From Rhodoplanes serenus (GTDB taxonomy: Bacteria; Pseudomonadota; Alphaproteobacteria; Rhizobiales; Xanthobacteraceae): a stretch of DNA of 64,000 nt. The DNA lies in assembly GCA_009720755.1 (NCBI GenBank), contig WNKV01000001.1:310001-374000 (forward strand), in the 5' to 3' direction. Shown here piece after piece: positions 17,449 through 27,167 of the stretch (positions are counted from its first letter, which is position 1; the number at the start of each line of letters is the position of its first letter). The notes under the pieces were generated by a model. It was not told the DNA's origin, did not search any database, and saw only the letters and a program-made list of their open reading frames with translations. The translations under genes were made by a program, and so were the position numbers.

Positions 17449-18290
17449 GGGTCAAAACTCATTAATTCTTGTGCTCTGACAATACGAGCCTGATTCGAAT
17501 TTGAAAGGGGATCGGGATCATGCGCGGCAATCCTTTTTGGCTGAGCGGCGAGCAGTGGAAGCGGATCGCCCCCTGTCTGCCGACAGATGTGCGGGGTGTT
17601 GAACGCGAAGATAATCTCCGTGTCATCAGCGGTATTGTGCATGTGCTGAAAAGCGGCTGCCGCTGGTGCGATTGCCCGCCCGAGTACGGCCCTTCGACGA
17701 CGATCTATAATCGCTTTGTGCGCTGGGCCCGGCGGGGCATCTGGGAAAACATGTTCCGGGAGCTTGCTGCGAGCGGACGTTCCGCCGACACGCAGATGAT
17801 CGATTCCACGCACATCAAGGCGGATCGCTCGGCGGTGGACGGAAAAGGGGGGAGCAGAAGCAGGCTATTGGCCGCTCGCGCGGAGGGCGCAACACGAAGA
17901 TTCATGCACTCGCTGATACTAAAGGACGCCTTCTCGCCATCCTCCTGACGGGAGGCGAAGCGCACGATTGTCCGGTTGCGGAACGCCTGATCCGCCGCGT
18001 GAAGCCACCCAAACGGATGCTCGGCGACAAGGCCTATGACAGTGCCGAGCTGCGCGAAGAGCTGGACGAGCACGGAACCAGGCCGGTCATCCCCAATCGC
18101 TGCAACAGAAAGCAGCCATTCAGCTTCAGCAAACGGCTCTACAAGCTTCGCTGGCGCATCGAGAGCGCCTTCAACAGGCTGAAGGACTTCAGACGCATCG
18201 CAACCCGCTACGACAGGCTGGCCAGAAATTATCTGGCATCTGTATGCCTCGGTGCAGCTCTTGTATGCTGGATTTAATGAGTCTGAACCC
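17449..18290 (+). mobile_element. IS5-family (IS427-group) insertion sequence, 842 bases
   Basis: The ends are imperfect inverted repeats: GGGTCAAAACTCATTAA on the left and, read inward from the right, GGGTTCAGACTCATTAA. The flanking dinucleotide TA is present on both sides (17447-17448 and 18291-18292), as expected for the TA target duplication of this group. It carries one transposase in two overlapping frames. Confidence 0.85.
17520..18277 (+). CDS. IS427-type transposase in two frames
   Basis: The first frame gives the helix-turn-helix half (FWLSGEQWKRIAPCLP ... VHVLKSGCRWCDCPPEYG ... IDSTHIKADRSA). At the AAAAGGGGGG run near 17845 the matching sequence moves to the next frame, continuing KQAIGRSRGGRNTKIHAL, GGEAHDCPVA, GDKAYDSAEL and ending with RIESAFNRLKDFRRIATRYD. 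DDE residues are visible in IDSTHIK, GDKAYD and the RxxxExxF-type helix. Members of this group make full transposase by programmed frameshifting at such a run, so the element may be active. Confidence 0.8.
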
Positions 18291-18377
18291 TAATACCGGG
18301 TCCCTGAAATTATGACTCTTGGTCGATTCCCAGATTGAGGCGGGTCAGATTCGCTGGGTGAACCAAGGAGGTCCGTC

Positions 18378-19438
18378 ATGTTGGCTCCGATACCGTTGCG
18401 CCGCGATTTCGATGGCTCACAGCTTCGCGCTCTGGCTAGGAAGACCAAGGACGGGCCTGAAGCTCGGCGGCTTCTGGCGCTTGCCACGATTTATGGTGGC
18501 GCAACACGCACCGAGGCGGCCAAGACGGCGGGGTCGGCCTTCAGATCGTCCGGGACTGGGTGTTGCGCTTCAACGCGCGAGGGCCTGACGGTCTCCTGGG
18601 ACGGCAAGTCGCTGGGGCAGCCATCCAAGCAACGACAGCCAACGCCAGGCGCTGGTCCGCATGATCGAAAGCGGTCCGATCCCGGCGGTCCATGGCGTGG
18701 TGCGTTGGCGGCTGATCGATCTGGCGCAATGGATATTCGAGGAATTCCGCATCACGATCGCCAAGCAGACGCTCAGCCGGGAGCTGCGCGCTATGGGCTA
18801 CCGCAAACTCTCCGCCCGACCGCGCCACCAAGCGCAAGCAGCGGGCGCCATCGAGGATTTTAAAAAAGCTTCCCCACCCGTCTGGAGACGGTCGCGCGCC
18901 AGAAGGGCGTCGGCTGCGACACGATAGGAATCTGATTCGCCGACGAGGCCCGCATCGGCCAGAAGAACAAAATCACGCGTCGCTGAGCCAAGCGTGGCAC
19001 CTGCCCCAGCGCGCCACGCGACCAGCGGACTGCTTCCACCTATATCTTCGGCGCGATCTGCCCCTAGGAGGGCAAGGGCGCGGCCTTGATCCCGCCGGCC
19101 TGCAACAGCGAGGCGATGAACCTGCATCTTGCGGAGATCGCCAAAACCGTTACGCCTGCTGCCCATGCCATCCTTCTGGTCGACCAAGCTGGCTGGCATG
19201 TGTCGAAGCGCTTCGTCGTGCCGGCCAATATCACCATCATTCCGCTGCCGCCAAAATGCCCTGAACTCAACCCGGTCGAAAACATCTGGCAGTTCATGCG
19301 CGACAACTAGGCTCTCCAACCGCGTCTTCAAATCTACGACGATCTCGTCGACCATTGTTGCGCGGCCTGGAACAAGCTCGTCGATCAGCCCTGGCGCATC
19401 ATGTCAATAGGACTGCGCCAATGGGCACACGAGTTCTG
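18378..19438 (+). pseudogene. Degenerate IS630-family transposase
   Basis: Pieces in several frames match an IS630 transposase in order: RALARKTKDGPEARRLLALA and GATRTEAAKTAG; then GVVRWRLIDLAQWIFEEF and LSRELRAMGYRKL; then HAILLVDQAGWHVSKRF and LPPKCPELNPVENIWQFM; finally DHCCAAWNKLVDQPWRI. At least three frameshifts or stops interrupt it, so it cannot make a functional protein. The ends of the element could not be located with confidence. Confidence 0.8.
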
Positions 19439-19598
19439 ATCAACGAGACTTGGTATAACTCCAAGGAGATAAGGAAATAATCATGAGTGCCCATGATCAT
19501 ATCTCGCTCCGCGCTCTTCCACGCTGGGGGGCTCCGTCGCGATGATGGCGGCAGGCAGGCGAAGAATTAGCGCAAACCGTTTTTATTCGATCGCGTAC

Positions 19599-20201
19599 TT
19601 AGTTGAAAGCTAAGCCTTGTATCTGGCCGCAATTTTCGTGCGCGCCGCCAGCTATCGGTTCACCATCCTTGCTCCGTTGTGCCATTATTTTTACCTTCGC
19701 GTGCGCAAGTCTCAAAAAGAGATCGCGGCGACGAACGATTGGCCACCATGCGTATAAAAAGGTCTCGATCGGCTTCCAGTTGGCAACCCAGCCGAAAATA
19801 ATCAGACTTTCCTCGAACACGCGGTTGAATGGTGTCGGAGCGTTGGCGTGAATCGCCTGACTTGCCACGATCGCGGCCGTGAGCACGGTTAGTCCGACTG
19901 CGAGCGATCGCCACCCAATTCGAAACGTCTCACGAAGCTCAAATGCAGCTTGTTCGGCACGATGGGCAAAATGCTGGTTGATTCCAATCGGAATCTCTTG
20001 GGCAAGTGGCTGACTGAATCCGGCTTGGGACAAATAGATCAAAATATGGACGGTCGCCGACCGGGGCAGGTCGCGCGCCCAACTCACGATAAAGTCTTCG
20101 GCGTCTCGATCAAGATCCCTCTCGCGAAATGGAAAGGGATCAAGGGTGTGAAAGAGCTGCGAGATATCCTCGACACGAACCTCTATCGTGTTGTCCGGCA
20201 T
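19599..20201 (-). CDS. Hypothetical membrane protein
   Basis: The 200-residue protein has a soluble N-terminal part with LDPFPFRERDLDRDAEDFIVSWARDLP and a pair of hydrophobic segments at about residues 98-112 and 130-150, then a basic C-terminal tail. The RERDLD...FI..WA motif recurs, as I recall, in small unannotated proteins of stress islands; no function is known to me. It is the last gene of the leftward Hsp20-HtrA-M16 operon, starting one base after the DUF5335 gene ends. Confidence 0.65.
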   Translation of the reverse strand: MPDNTIEVRVEDISQLFHTLDPFPFRERDLDRDAEDFIVSWARDLPRSATVHILIYLSQAGFSQPLAQEIPIGINQHFAHRAEQAAFELRETFRIGWRSLAVGLTVLTAAIVASQAIHANAPTPFNRVFEESLIIFGWVANWKPIETFLYAWWPIVRRRDLFLRLAHAKVKIMAQRSKDGEPIAGGAHENCGQIQGLAFN

Positions 20202-20202
20202 G

Positions 20203-20553
20203 TCATCTTTCCGGCGGAAGCAACATCAGCGGATCCATCAGTTTGACGATTTGCTTTCGGCCTTCTCCATCGACAATTTCCAAGTTTGCAAGGCCGGCTG
20301 CTCCCTCGTCCGCAGCTAAGCTCCGGGGCTTATGGATGATGTGATCGAGGCCTTCGAGCGCCACTTCAATGATATCGTCCTTCGGATCATAAGTAATGCC
20401 AAAGATGAGAATCTGCTTGGCGACGATTTGGTCCCCTATCGGAAGACCCGCAACCTCAATTTCTGCCCGCTTTCCCTCTAGGCCATTGGAGATTCGATCG
20501 CAGTAAGATTTCCATTCGCTCTTTTGAAGTTGACGGACAGGCATTTGTTTCAT
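20203..20553 (-). CDS. DUF5335 family protein
   Basis: The 116-residue protein has the DUF5335 pattern: an N-terminal WKSYCDRISNGLEGKRAEIEV, then GDQIVAKQILIFGITYDPKDDIIEVALEGLDHIIHKP. Its function is unknown. It is cytoplasmic, with no signal or membrane segment. It is placed between the M16 peptidases and a membrane protein in the same operon. Confidence 0.75.
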   Translation of the reverse strand: MKQMPVRQLQKSEWKSYCDRISNGLEGKRAEIEVAGLPIGDQIVAKQILIFGITYDPKDDIIEVALEGLDHIIHKPRSLAADEGAAGLANLEIVDGEGRKQIVKLMDPLMLLPPER

Positions 20554-20595
20554 GCTCCTCTAGCGGCGACACTCTCGTTTATTTTCGACATCAAA

Positions 20596-21915
20596 TCAAA
20601 GGCCATTAGGTTCGCCCGCAACGGCGAAAGTCAGGGCATCAGTCGAAAACACCTTTCTGGCCGTACGTCTCACTAATTCCGGATCAATTGACTCGATCCT
20701 ATTGCGCCATTGCTGAATGTAATCGATACCTTGCATCATACGTTGGACAGCAAGAAGTCTTGAAGAAATAGCGGACGTGCCGTCCATCGATACGGGCAAC
20801 ATGTCCTTGAGATAGGACTTCGCCGCTGTGATTTCTTTGTCTGAAATCTCTCCTTGGGCCATACGGCGCCACTCCGCCTGAATTGTTTCGATCGCTGGCT
20901 GTGTCTTGACGTTTTCCGTCGCGAACCGACCGATGAGAAGATCGGCTTGCGAAAGTGTCTCCGGGGCGGTGCGAATTGAGTACACGAGTCCCCGTCGTTC
21001 TCGCAGTTGAACGAACAATCGCGATGTCAGTGTCCCGCCTCCCAGGATGTGATTTAGCACGAGCAGGGGAAGGTATTCGGCCGAGGTCGGAGAAATGCCC
21101 GGTTGGCCGAAAACACATGCGGATTGGGGAAAGGGCAGACGCACAATGGCAGGCGCAAATGTTCGATACTCGGCCTTTGCACGAGCGTCGATTCCTCGAC
21201 CCTTCGACCCATTTGGGAAACCACGATCAAGCAAATCCGATAATTCAGCGGCATTCACGTCGCCCGCTGCTGCCACAACGAGTTTCGAGTTCGTTAATCG
21301 AGACTGAAAGTTTTGCAAATCAGCCGACGTGATGCGGCCATTTGCTTCACGAGAGCCGAGCGGAGGATACTTATACGGATGTTCCGGGAAAGCAGCCTCC
21401 CACCACGCGCGTGAGGCGACATAAGCTGGATCGTTGTCAAGGCGCGCGAGATCAACGTCCCGTTTGATCCTGACCCGCTCGATGGCTTCAAGATCGAAGC
21501 GCGGCTGCAACAAAGCCAATCGGAGCAAATCGAATGCACGATTTCGATGCTCGCGTGCGACCTCGAGGTGTCCGACCAGCGCATCTCGGTCTGCGGCAAA
21601 GGATAGCGTAGCTCCGATATCCGCGAGTTGTTCCTGAAATGCCTTGGCATCAAATACACCGGCGCCCTCGGAAAGCATCTGAGCACCGAAATTGGCGAGT
21701 CCTCGTTTGTCATCAGGGTCAGACGCAGAGCCGGCTCCGATGAGGGCAAAGTCGACGACAATGATGGGAAGCTGCCGAGAGTCCGACAGCCAAGCCACGA
21801 TTCCGGAGGAACTGTTGACGGTATGTATGTCCAAGGGAAACGCCTGGTGAGTTTGCAAAAACATAAAAGTGGTCACCCATAGGAGATGCGAGGCGCTTTT
21901 TAGCCGCACAGACAT
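20596..21915 (-). CDS. M16-family peptidase-like subunit, zinc site absent
   Basis: The 439-residue exported protein has a signal peptide (SHLLWVTTFMFLQTHQAFPLD). The M16 fold is evident (DFALIGAGSASDPDDKRGLANFGAQML, later YLPLLVLNHILGGGTLTSRLFVQLRERRGLVYSI), but the HxxEH zinc motif is replaced by residues around LANFGAQML. It should be the non-catalytic partner of the M16 protein encoded seven bases upstream, as in other bacterial M16 heterodimers. Likely site: periplasm. Confidence 0.85.
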   Translation of the reverse strand: MSVRLKSASHLLWVTTFMFLQTHQAFPLDIHTVNSSSGIVAWLSDSRQLPIIVVDFALIGAGSASDPDDKRGLANFGAQMLSEGAGVFDAKAFQEQLADIGATLSFAADRDALVGHLEVAREHRNRAFDLLRLALLQPRFDLEAIERVRIKRDVDLARLDNDPAYVASRAWWEAAFPEHPYKYPPLGSREANGRITSADLQNFQSRLTNSKLVVAAAGDVNAAELSDLLDRGFPNGSKGRGIDARAKAEYRTFAPAIVRLPFPQSACVFGQPGISPTSAEYLPLLVLNHILGGGTLTSRLFVQLRERRGLVYSIRTAPETLSQADLLIGRFATENVKTQPAIETIQAEWRRMAQGEISDKEITAAKSYLKDMLPVSMDGTSAISSRLLAVQRMMQGIDYIQQWRNRIESIDPELVRRTARKVFSTDALTFAVAGEPNGL

Positions 21916-21922
21916 GCTTCAT

Positions 21923-23326
21923 TCACCTTTCGGTCAACAAAAACGATGTTACCGAGCGCGTTGGTTGGAAGAGATCGTGAGCGACAACTGCGATCTCTTC
22001 GGCGGTGACGGAGGAAATCAAATCTTGTCGTTGTTCGATGTCATTTAGCGCCGCTCCAGTCATGAGAGCAGATCCAACTGTAAGTGCGGCTTTGTAGGCT
22101 CCATCGCGGGCTTGCAAGCCAGCCATGATGAGCTTCTGTTTTGCGCGCGTCAGATCGGCAGGGGCCGTTGAAAGAGTCTTTGCGACAGTATTGATCTCCT
22201 CGTCGATTGCGCCCCCCAACTGTTCCATTGTAACACCCGGCTTAGGAATCGCGTTGATCGCGAACATCGTTTCGTCGATCGCAGCGGGGTCGTAGCTCGC
22301 GGACACGTCAGTCGCCAATCCGCGCTCCATCACCAGACGACGATGAAGAATACCGGTCGCTCCGCTGCCAAGGAGTTCAGCCAGAACTTCGATTGCAGCG
22401 GTCTTGGACCGATTTTCCGTTCCATAGGACGGAGCCAAATACAGACGAAGCCATAAGGGACGGCCCGCTCGCTGGTCCTTCATGATGACGCGCCGTTCCG
22501 CGAGCGAGGGCGGCTCGGTGGCGCGCTTACGCGTTACGGCGTGAGCAGGTAGCTTCCCATAGTGCTTGGTCGCGAGACGCCTGAGCTGCTCAAAATCGAC
22601 GTCGCCGGAAACGACGAGCAACGCATTACTAGGCCCATACCACCGACGATAAAAAGAAAGTGCATCCTCTTGAGTCCAAGAGCGAATTTCATGCATCCAG
22701 CCAATGACAGGAATTCCATAACGATGGTTGAGAAAAAGCGACGCAAGGGCTTGTTCGAGAAGCAATGCTTCCGGTTTGTTATCTGTACGCAAGCGCCGTT
22801 CTTCGACGATCACCTCCCGTTCGACAGCGACTTGTTGCGGAGTGAGCGCGAGATTGACCATGCGGTCGGCCTCAAGCTCCATGACTCTCTCAAGGTGAGC
22901 AGAGCCTACGGTCGCGTAGTAGGCGGTGAAGTCATAAGACGTAAATGCGTTCAGCTCGCCTCCAACCTCACCGATGAAACGGGCATAGGAGTCACCCGGA
23001 TTGGCTGGCGTCCCCTTGAACATCAGATGCTCGAAAAAGTGAGCAAGACCCGATTTGCCCGGCTCCTCGTCGGCTGAGCCGACGCGATACCAAAGCATAT
23101 GAGTGACGATCGGGAGACGGCGATCGGGGACATAGATGACCTTCATCCCGTTCGGCAGTTCGAAGGTCTGGGCATTTAGCGATTGTGCCTGAGCGATTGT
23201 CTGCAAGCTGCTCATGGTCGCATCGCCAATTGTAAGCGCCCAAACACAAACGACAGCCGTAAGCGACAATTTTCGAAGCGCAACGATAGCGCGCCAGCCT
23301 CTCGCCGATAACCTCCAAGAGGACAT
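21923..23326 (-). CDS. M16-family zinc metallopeptidase, catalytic subunit
   Basis: The 467-residue pitrilysin/processing-peptidase-like protein has the inverted zinc motif His96-Phe-Phe-Glu99-His100 and the third ligand Glu in VIVEERR about 75 residues later, the expected distance. C-terminal half motifs include AELLGSGATGILHRRLV. A hydrophobic N-terminal segment ending near AQA indicates export to the periplasm. It follows HtrA by 16 bases, suggesting a joint job in degrading misfolded periplasmic protein. The ribosome-binding site is weak, so the exact start is uncertain. Confidence 0.85.
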   Translation of the reverse strand: MSSWRLSARGWRAIVALRKLSLTAVVCVWALTIGDATMSSLQTIAQAQSLNAQTFELPNGMKVIYVPDRRLPIVTHMLWYRVGSADEEPGKSGLAHFFEHLMFKGTPANPGDSYARFIGEVGGELNAFTSYDFTAYYATVGSAHLERVMELEADRMVNLALTPQQVAVEREVIVEERRLRTDNKPEALLLEQALASLFLNHRYGIPVIGWMHEIRSWTQEDALSFYRRWYGPSNALLVVSGDVDFEQLRRLATKHYGKLPAHAVTRKRATEPPSLAERRVIMKDQRAGRPLWLRLYLAPSYGTENRSKTAAIEVLAELLGSGATGILHRRLVMERGLATDVSASYDPAAIDETMFAINAIPKPGVTMEQLGGAIDEEINTVAKTLSTAPADLTRAKQKLIMAGLQARDGAYKAALTVGSALMTGAALNDIEQRQDLISSVTAEEIAVVAHDLFQPTRSVTSFLLTER

Positions 23327-23342
23327 AGCCGATGCGCTCTGC

Positions 23343-24730
23343 CTACGTGATCAAGATAAAGAGCGACATGTCTCCACGCAGCACATCGAGCGCGGCGACA
23401 CGGCCTGCCTCCTGCAGGGCGGCCTGGAATTCAGCCACATTGCGGACGGGTTTGCGGTTGACGGCGACGATCACATCGCCGGCGCGCAAGCCGCGCGCGG
23501 CTGCCGGGCTTCCGTCCTCAACCTCGGCGACCACGACGCCCTGGACCTTGCCGTACATAGGCATACCCGGACCGATGTCGCGAACAACCGCGCCGCGTAA
23601 ACGCGGGATCGTTGTGCCCTTGTCGGTCTGTAAAGCGGCCGTTTGAGGAGAGGCCGAGCTTCGCTCGACGCGCGCTCGCAGCCGCCGCTCTGCGCCGTTT
23701 CGGAGGACTTTCAACTCGACGTCCTCACCGACGCGGGTCAGTCCAATGCGGTTACGCAGGTCGGATGCGCCGCGCACCGGCCGCCCGCCGAGGGCGGTCA
23801 CGACATCTCCGGCCTTGACGCCGGCTTTGTCGGCCGCCGAACCCGGCTCAACCTGCACGACGACCGCGCCTTCAGCCGTCGCGGGTACGCCTATCGCCTT
23901 CGCAATATCCGGCGTGATATCCTGCACCACGAATCCGAGCCTACCGCGTTGGACTTCGCCGTAGCGAATGAGCTGATCCATGACGGAGCGAGCCATGTTG
24001 CTCGATACCGCAAAGCCGATTCCGACATTTCCGCCGGAAGGTGCAATGATGGCCGTATTGATCCCGATCAGTTCGCCACTGAGGGACACCAGGGCCCCAC
24101 CGGAATTGCCCGGATTGATCGAGGCGTCGGTCTGAATGAAGTCCTCATAGCCTTCGGCATTGATGCCGCTACGCCCGAGCGCGCTCACAATGCCCATAGT
24201 AACGGTCTGCCCGAGGCCGAAGGGGTTGCCGATGGCGAGGGCGTAATCTCCGACTCGGACCTTGTCGGAATCGGCAAGCGGGAGCTGGGTCAGCCGATCA
24301 GCTTCGATTTGCACCAGCGCAATGTCGGTTGCGGAATCGCTGCCGATGAGCTTTGCCTTGAACTGTCGGCGGTCGCGCAACGTAACGACGATTTCGTCGC
24401 CTTGTCGACCACGTGATGATTAGTGATCACGTAACCCTTACCGACGTCGACGATGACGCCTGAACCCGCGCTCATCTGCGGAGGAATCTTGTCGGGATCC
24501 GGCAACTCAAAGAAGCGACGGAAGAACGGATCCCGGAGCAGTGGATTATCCTGCACCGGCGACCGCGACAGCACGGAAATATTGACTACCGCGGGCGCCA
24601 CTTTTTCGACCAGCGGAGCGAGGGTTGGCTGCGACGGAACGAGTGCTGCCTGTTGCGCGACTGCGGGAGCACTCCCGATCACGGCGGCAAAGCACAGGGT
24701 CAGAAGGACAGTTCGCACGTGCATTCTCAT
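23343..24730 (-). pseudogene. degP: DegP/HtrA periplasmic serine protease, single frameshift
   Basis: Two overlapping frames give a full HtrA: signal peptide ending in AVAQ, the protease domain with catalytic His in ITNHHVVD, Asp in SDSATDIALVQ and Ser in INPGNSGGALV, then two PDZ domains (VVVQVEPGSAADKAGVKAGD and VVVAEVEDGSPAAARGLRAGD). The frames switch near 24400, right after VDKA: restoring one G would read KADEIVVTLRDRRQF. All catalytic residues are intact, so this is either a recent loss or a sequence error. Start 24730 has GAAGGTGG upstream. Expected role: chaperone-protease for periplasmic stress. Confidence 0.85.
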
Positions 24731-24759
24731 CGCAGCCACCTTCATTGAGGGCTTCTGGA

Positions 24760-25263
24760 TCAAGCGCGCCGCACAGTAATCCGCTTTGTGGCGGCCGCAG
24801 CTTCCGGCTTTTTTGCAAGCTTGACGGTCAAGACACCATTCTTGAACGTGGCGTTGGCGGAGTCGAGATCGATGGTATCGGGCAGCGGCACGACTCGTTC
24901 GATCGAGCCAAAGGTCCGTTCCTGGAGATAATAGTCTTTCTCCTTCTTCTCGACCTCTGATTTTTTCTCGCCGCGAATCGTCAGCACGCCTTCAGCGAGG
25001 CTGATATCGATGTCTTTTTCGTCTATGCCGGGGAGTTCCGCCGTCACCTCGATTTCCTTGTCGCTCTCCGAAACATCAACGCTCGGCATTGAGATCGACC
25101 ACGCGGACGACGTGGACGGCCAAGGCAGATCGAATCCCCGCCAGAAACTGTCGAAGGCCCGATTGATATCGTTTTGCAACGATTGGAGCGGCTGGCTTTG
25201 CTCGCGCCGAACCGGCACCTGCCGTTTGCCCCAGTTCCAGGGGATAAGATCGCGGATATTCAT
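24760..25263 (-). CDS. Small heat-shock protein Hsp20 (third of tandem trio)
   Basis: The 167-residue ATP-independent holdase has an alpha-crystallin domain with SVDVSESDKEIEVTAELPGIDEKDIDISL and LTIRGEKK; the conserved end motif A-x-x-x-n-GVL reads ATFKNGVLTVKLAK. The N-terminus (IRDLIPWNW) is the hydrophobic oligomerisation arm. ATG 25263 is preceded by GGAGGAC. It lies 19 bases after the second Hsp20 and 29 before degP, in the same operon. Confidence 0.93.
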   Translation of the reverse strand: MNIRDLIPWNWGKRQVPVRREQSQPLQSLQNDINRAFDSFWRGFDLPWPSTSSAWSISMPSVDVSESDKEIEVTAELPGIDEKDIDISLAEGVLTIRGEKKSEVEKKEKDYYLQERTFGSIERVVPLPDTIDLDSANATFKNGVLTVKLAKKPEAAAATKRITVRRA

Positions 25264-25282
25264 TGGAGTCCTCCTTGAACGG

Positions 25283-25666
25283 TCACGCCGCGCGGACATT
25301 GATCTTTTTGGCCGGGGATGGCGTAGCCTTCGGCAGCGTCAAACGCAGCACGCCATCCTTGAATTCGGCGTCGATCCGATCGCCGTCGACCAATTCCGAA
25401 AGCGTGAATGCTCGTTCGTAGTTACCGTCCTCGTACTCGGCATGGACCAGCGTATACCCTTGAGGCGCGAAGGGCTTGGAACTCGCGGTGATGGTCAACG
25501 TCCGCTTGTCCAGCGTGACGTTGAGGCTCTGCGGATCGGCACCCGGCATTTCCAGCAGCATGACCACCGCATCGTTGGTCTCGTAGATATCGGCAGCCGG
25601 GAGGAATGTCGGAGCCTGGCTTACAGTCTCGGTCTGCGCTTTAGCGCCTGATGTGTTGTCGGTCAT
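25283..25666 (-). CDS. Small heat-shock protein Hsp20 (second of trio)
   Basis: The 127-residue Hsp20 has DIYETNDAVVMLLEMPGADPQSLNVTLDKRTLTI and AEFKDGVLRLTLPK, with a short N-terminal arm. It is much diverged from its two neighbours, so the trio is probably a mixed set rather than a recent duplication; mixed oligomers are possible. GGGAGG precedes the ATG at 25666. Confidence 0.92.
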   Translation of the reverse strand: MTDNTSGAKAQTETVSQAPTFLPAADIYETNDAVVMLLEMPGADPQSLNVTLDKRTLTITASSKPFAPQGYTLVHAEYEDGNYERAFTLSELVDGDRIDAEFKDGVLRLTLPKATPSPAKKINVRAA

Positions 25667-25682
25667 GGAGAACCTCCCTCGT

Positions 25683-26123
25683 TCACGCCGGGTTGATCTT
25701 GATCTGGCGGGGCTTGTCGGCAGGCGGCCGCGGCAGTTCGAGAATGAGAACTCCCCGCTCGAAGCGTGCGGAGGCCTTTTCGGAGTCGACGCGGAAAGGA
25801 AGAACCAGTGTTCGGGCGAATGCACCCACCGTGCGTTCTTCCCGGTGAACCGTCGCGTCCTTGCCAGGCGCCGCAGGCTCGCGCTTTCCGCGCAGCGTCA
25901 CCGTATCCTGGTGCACCGTAATGTCGATTTGGTCGGGCGCGACGCCCGGAATTTCCGCGGTGATGATGGCGCCGTCCGCCCCCGCCCAGACGTTGACGGG
26001 CGGGTACTCGGCCGGGACGGCAAACCTGAAGCCGCCGAAGGTGCGGTTCATTTCTTCCTGAAGTCGGCGCATATCGCGGGCCACGTCGGGCCACCGGCCG
26101 CCGAGCGCTAGATCAGTGAGCAT
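25683..26123 (-). CDS. Small heat-shock protein Hsp20 (first of trio)
   Basis: The 146-residue Hsp20 has VNVWAGADGAIITAEIPGVAPDQIDITVHQDTVTLRGKR and ARFERGVLILELPR. The N-terminal arm RDMRRLQEEMNRTFGG resembles class-A bacterial Hsp20. It opens the leftward operon Hsp20-Hsp20-Hsp20-HtrA-M16-M16-DUF5335-membrane protein. A Fnr/FixK-type operator lies 93 bases upstream at 26216-26229. Upstream ATGs in the same frame exist, but the start at 26123 has a GGGAG site. Confidence 0.93.
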   Translation of the reverse strand: MLTDLALGGRWPDVARDMRRLQEEMNRTFGGFRFAVPAEYPPVNVWAGADGAIITAEIPGVAPDQIDITVHQDTVTLRGKREPAAPGKDATVHREERTVGAFARTLVLPFRVDSEKASARFERGVLILELPRPPADKPRQIKINPA

Positions 26124-26215
26124 GGCTAAAACTCCCTTTATCCCCTTCAGATCAACCGATAGCGCCCTCACGCATCGGCGCCTTGACATCAAGGCTGCAT
26201 TTGCGTGGCTCAGCA

Positions 26216-26229
26216 TTGACGGTCGTCAA
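26216..26229. promoter_or_regulatory. Fnr/FixK/NNR-type operator (TTGAC-N4-GTCAA)
   Basis: A perfect 5-4-5 palindrome, extended to CATTGAC/GTCAATG, sits between the divergent Hsp20 operon and hdeD. The pattern equals the binding site of Crp-Fnr superfamily regulators (Fnr TTGAT-N4-ATCAA, NNR TTGAC-N4-ATCAA). It is one of several copies in the island. Confidence 0.65.
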
Positions 26230-26401
26230 TGTGGCGCACCGAACGGAATGCCATCAATGATCAATGGCCAAGCGCATCAGGCTTGCATATTGTAGCACTT
26301 CGCCAGTCCGAGGGTGAGCCGGCTCACGATCACTCTAGCAACGGTCAAGTCTGGCAGCTTCGATGAGACTATTCGGCAGGTTGGTTTGAAAGGGCCTAAT
26401 C

Positions 26402-27016
26402 ATGAGCTACCAGAGTTTCGCAGAAAAAGACGTCAACTATGACGACTCCGGCCGTCGGCTGTTGTGCTCGTTGAGCACCAATTGGTGGGCATTTGTAATT
26501 CGCGGCGTTTTGGCGTTGATTCTCTCTGCTCTGGCATTCTGGATGCCAACACAGGCGTTGCTGGCGTTTACGCTCGTTTTTGGTGCTTTCTCGTTTGCCG
26601 ACGGTGTGTTGGTCTTGATCGCGGCAGTGTACAATGTCCGCAAAGGCGAGCGCTGGGGATGGCTTGCCTTCAGCGGCATCCTGGGCGTTCTAACTGGCAT
26701 TGTGGTGATCGTCTGGCCGCTCACGGCTACCTTGGCGCTCGCGTCGTTTTTATGGGCGAGCATTGCGGTCTGGTCGATTTTCACCGGAGCCTTTGAAATT
26801 TTCGCCGCTATACGCCTTCGTCATGAAATTAGGGGCGAAATCTGGCTAATTCTTAGCGGAGCGATTTCGGTTGTCCTCGGAGGCATTGTCGTTTGGCTCT
26901 TCTTGACCAAGCCTGTTGAAACTTTTGTGGCCGCCGGTTGGCTGCTGGCGACCTACGCTTTGTTTTCTGGCATCATTCTCACGATCCTGGGGCTGAGGCT
27001 GCGCCGACTGCGCTGA
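26402..27016 (+). CDS. hdeD: HdeD/DUF308 family inner-membrane protein
   Basis: The 204-residue protein has six predicted membrane segments in three pairs, with the DUF308 repeats [38 protein letters not shown] and [19 protein letters not shown]. HdeD is linked to acid resistance in E. coli and is a standard member of heat-resistance islands, but its molecular activity is unknown. It is divergent from the Hsp20 operon and probably transcribed with cbpA-cbpM-ftsH, which follow after 150 bases. Confidence 0.9.
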   Translation: MSYQSFAEKDVNYDDSGRRLLCSLSTNWWAFVIRGVLALILSALAFWMPTQALLAFTLVFGAFSFADGVLVLIAAVYNVRKGERWGWLAFSGILGVLTGIVVIVWPLTATLALASFLWASIAVWSIFTGAFEIFAAIRLRHEIRGEIWLILSGAISVVLGGIVVWLFLTKPVETFVAAGWLLATYALFSGIILTILGLRLRRLR

Positions 27017-27167
27017 TGGATTAGGTCGAGCCCGCGGATCCCCGGAGTGCGCCGCTCGTCTGGCGGCTTTGCGTCGAGCCCCCGACCGTAGCAGAATTAG
27101 CTTGTGCGCATCGGCTCTGCAGACCGGGCCGGTCACGGAAAACCACATATTGGTTCGGGGGCCCCGA

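Noticed and set aside
26181-26196. CCTTGACATCAAGG palindrome near the Hsp20 operator
   Set aside because: It lacks the four-base spacer of the Fnr-type site and no heat-shock sigma promoter could be fitted around it.
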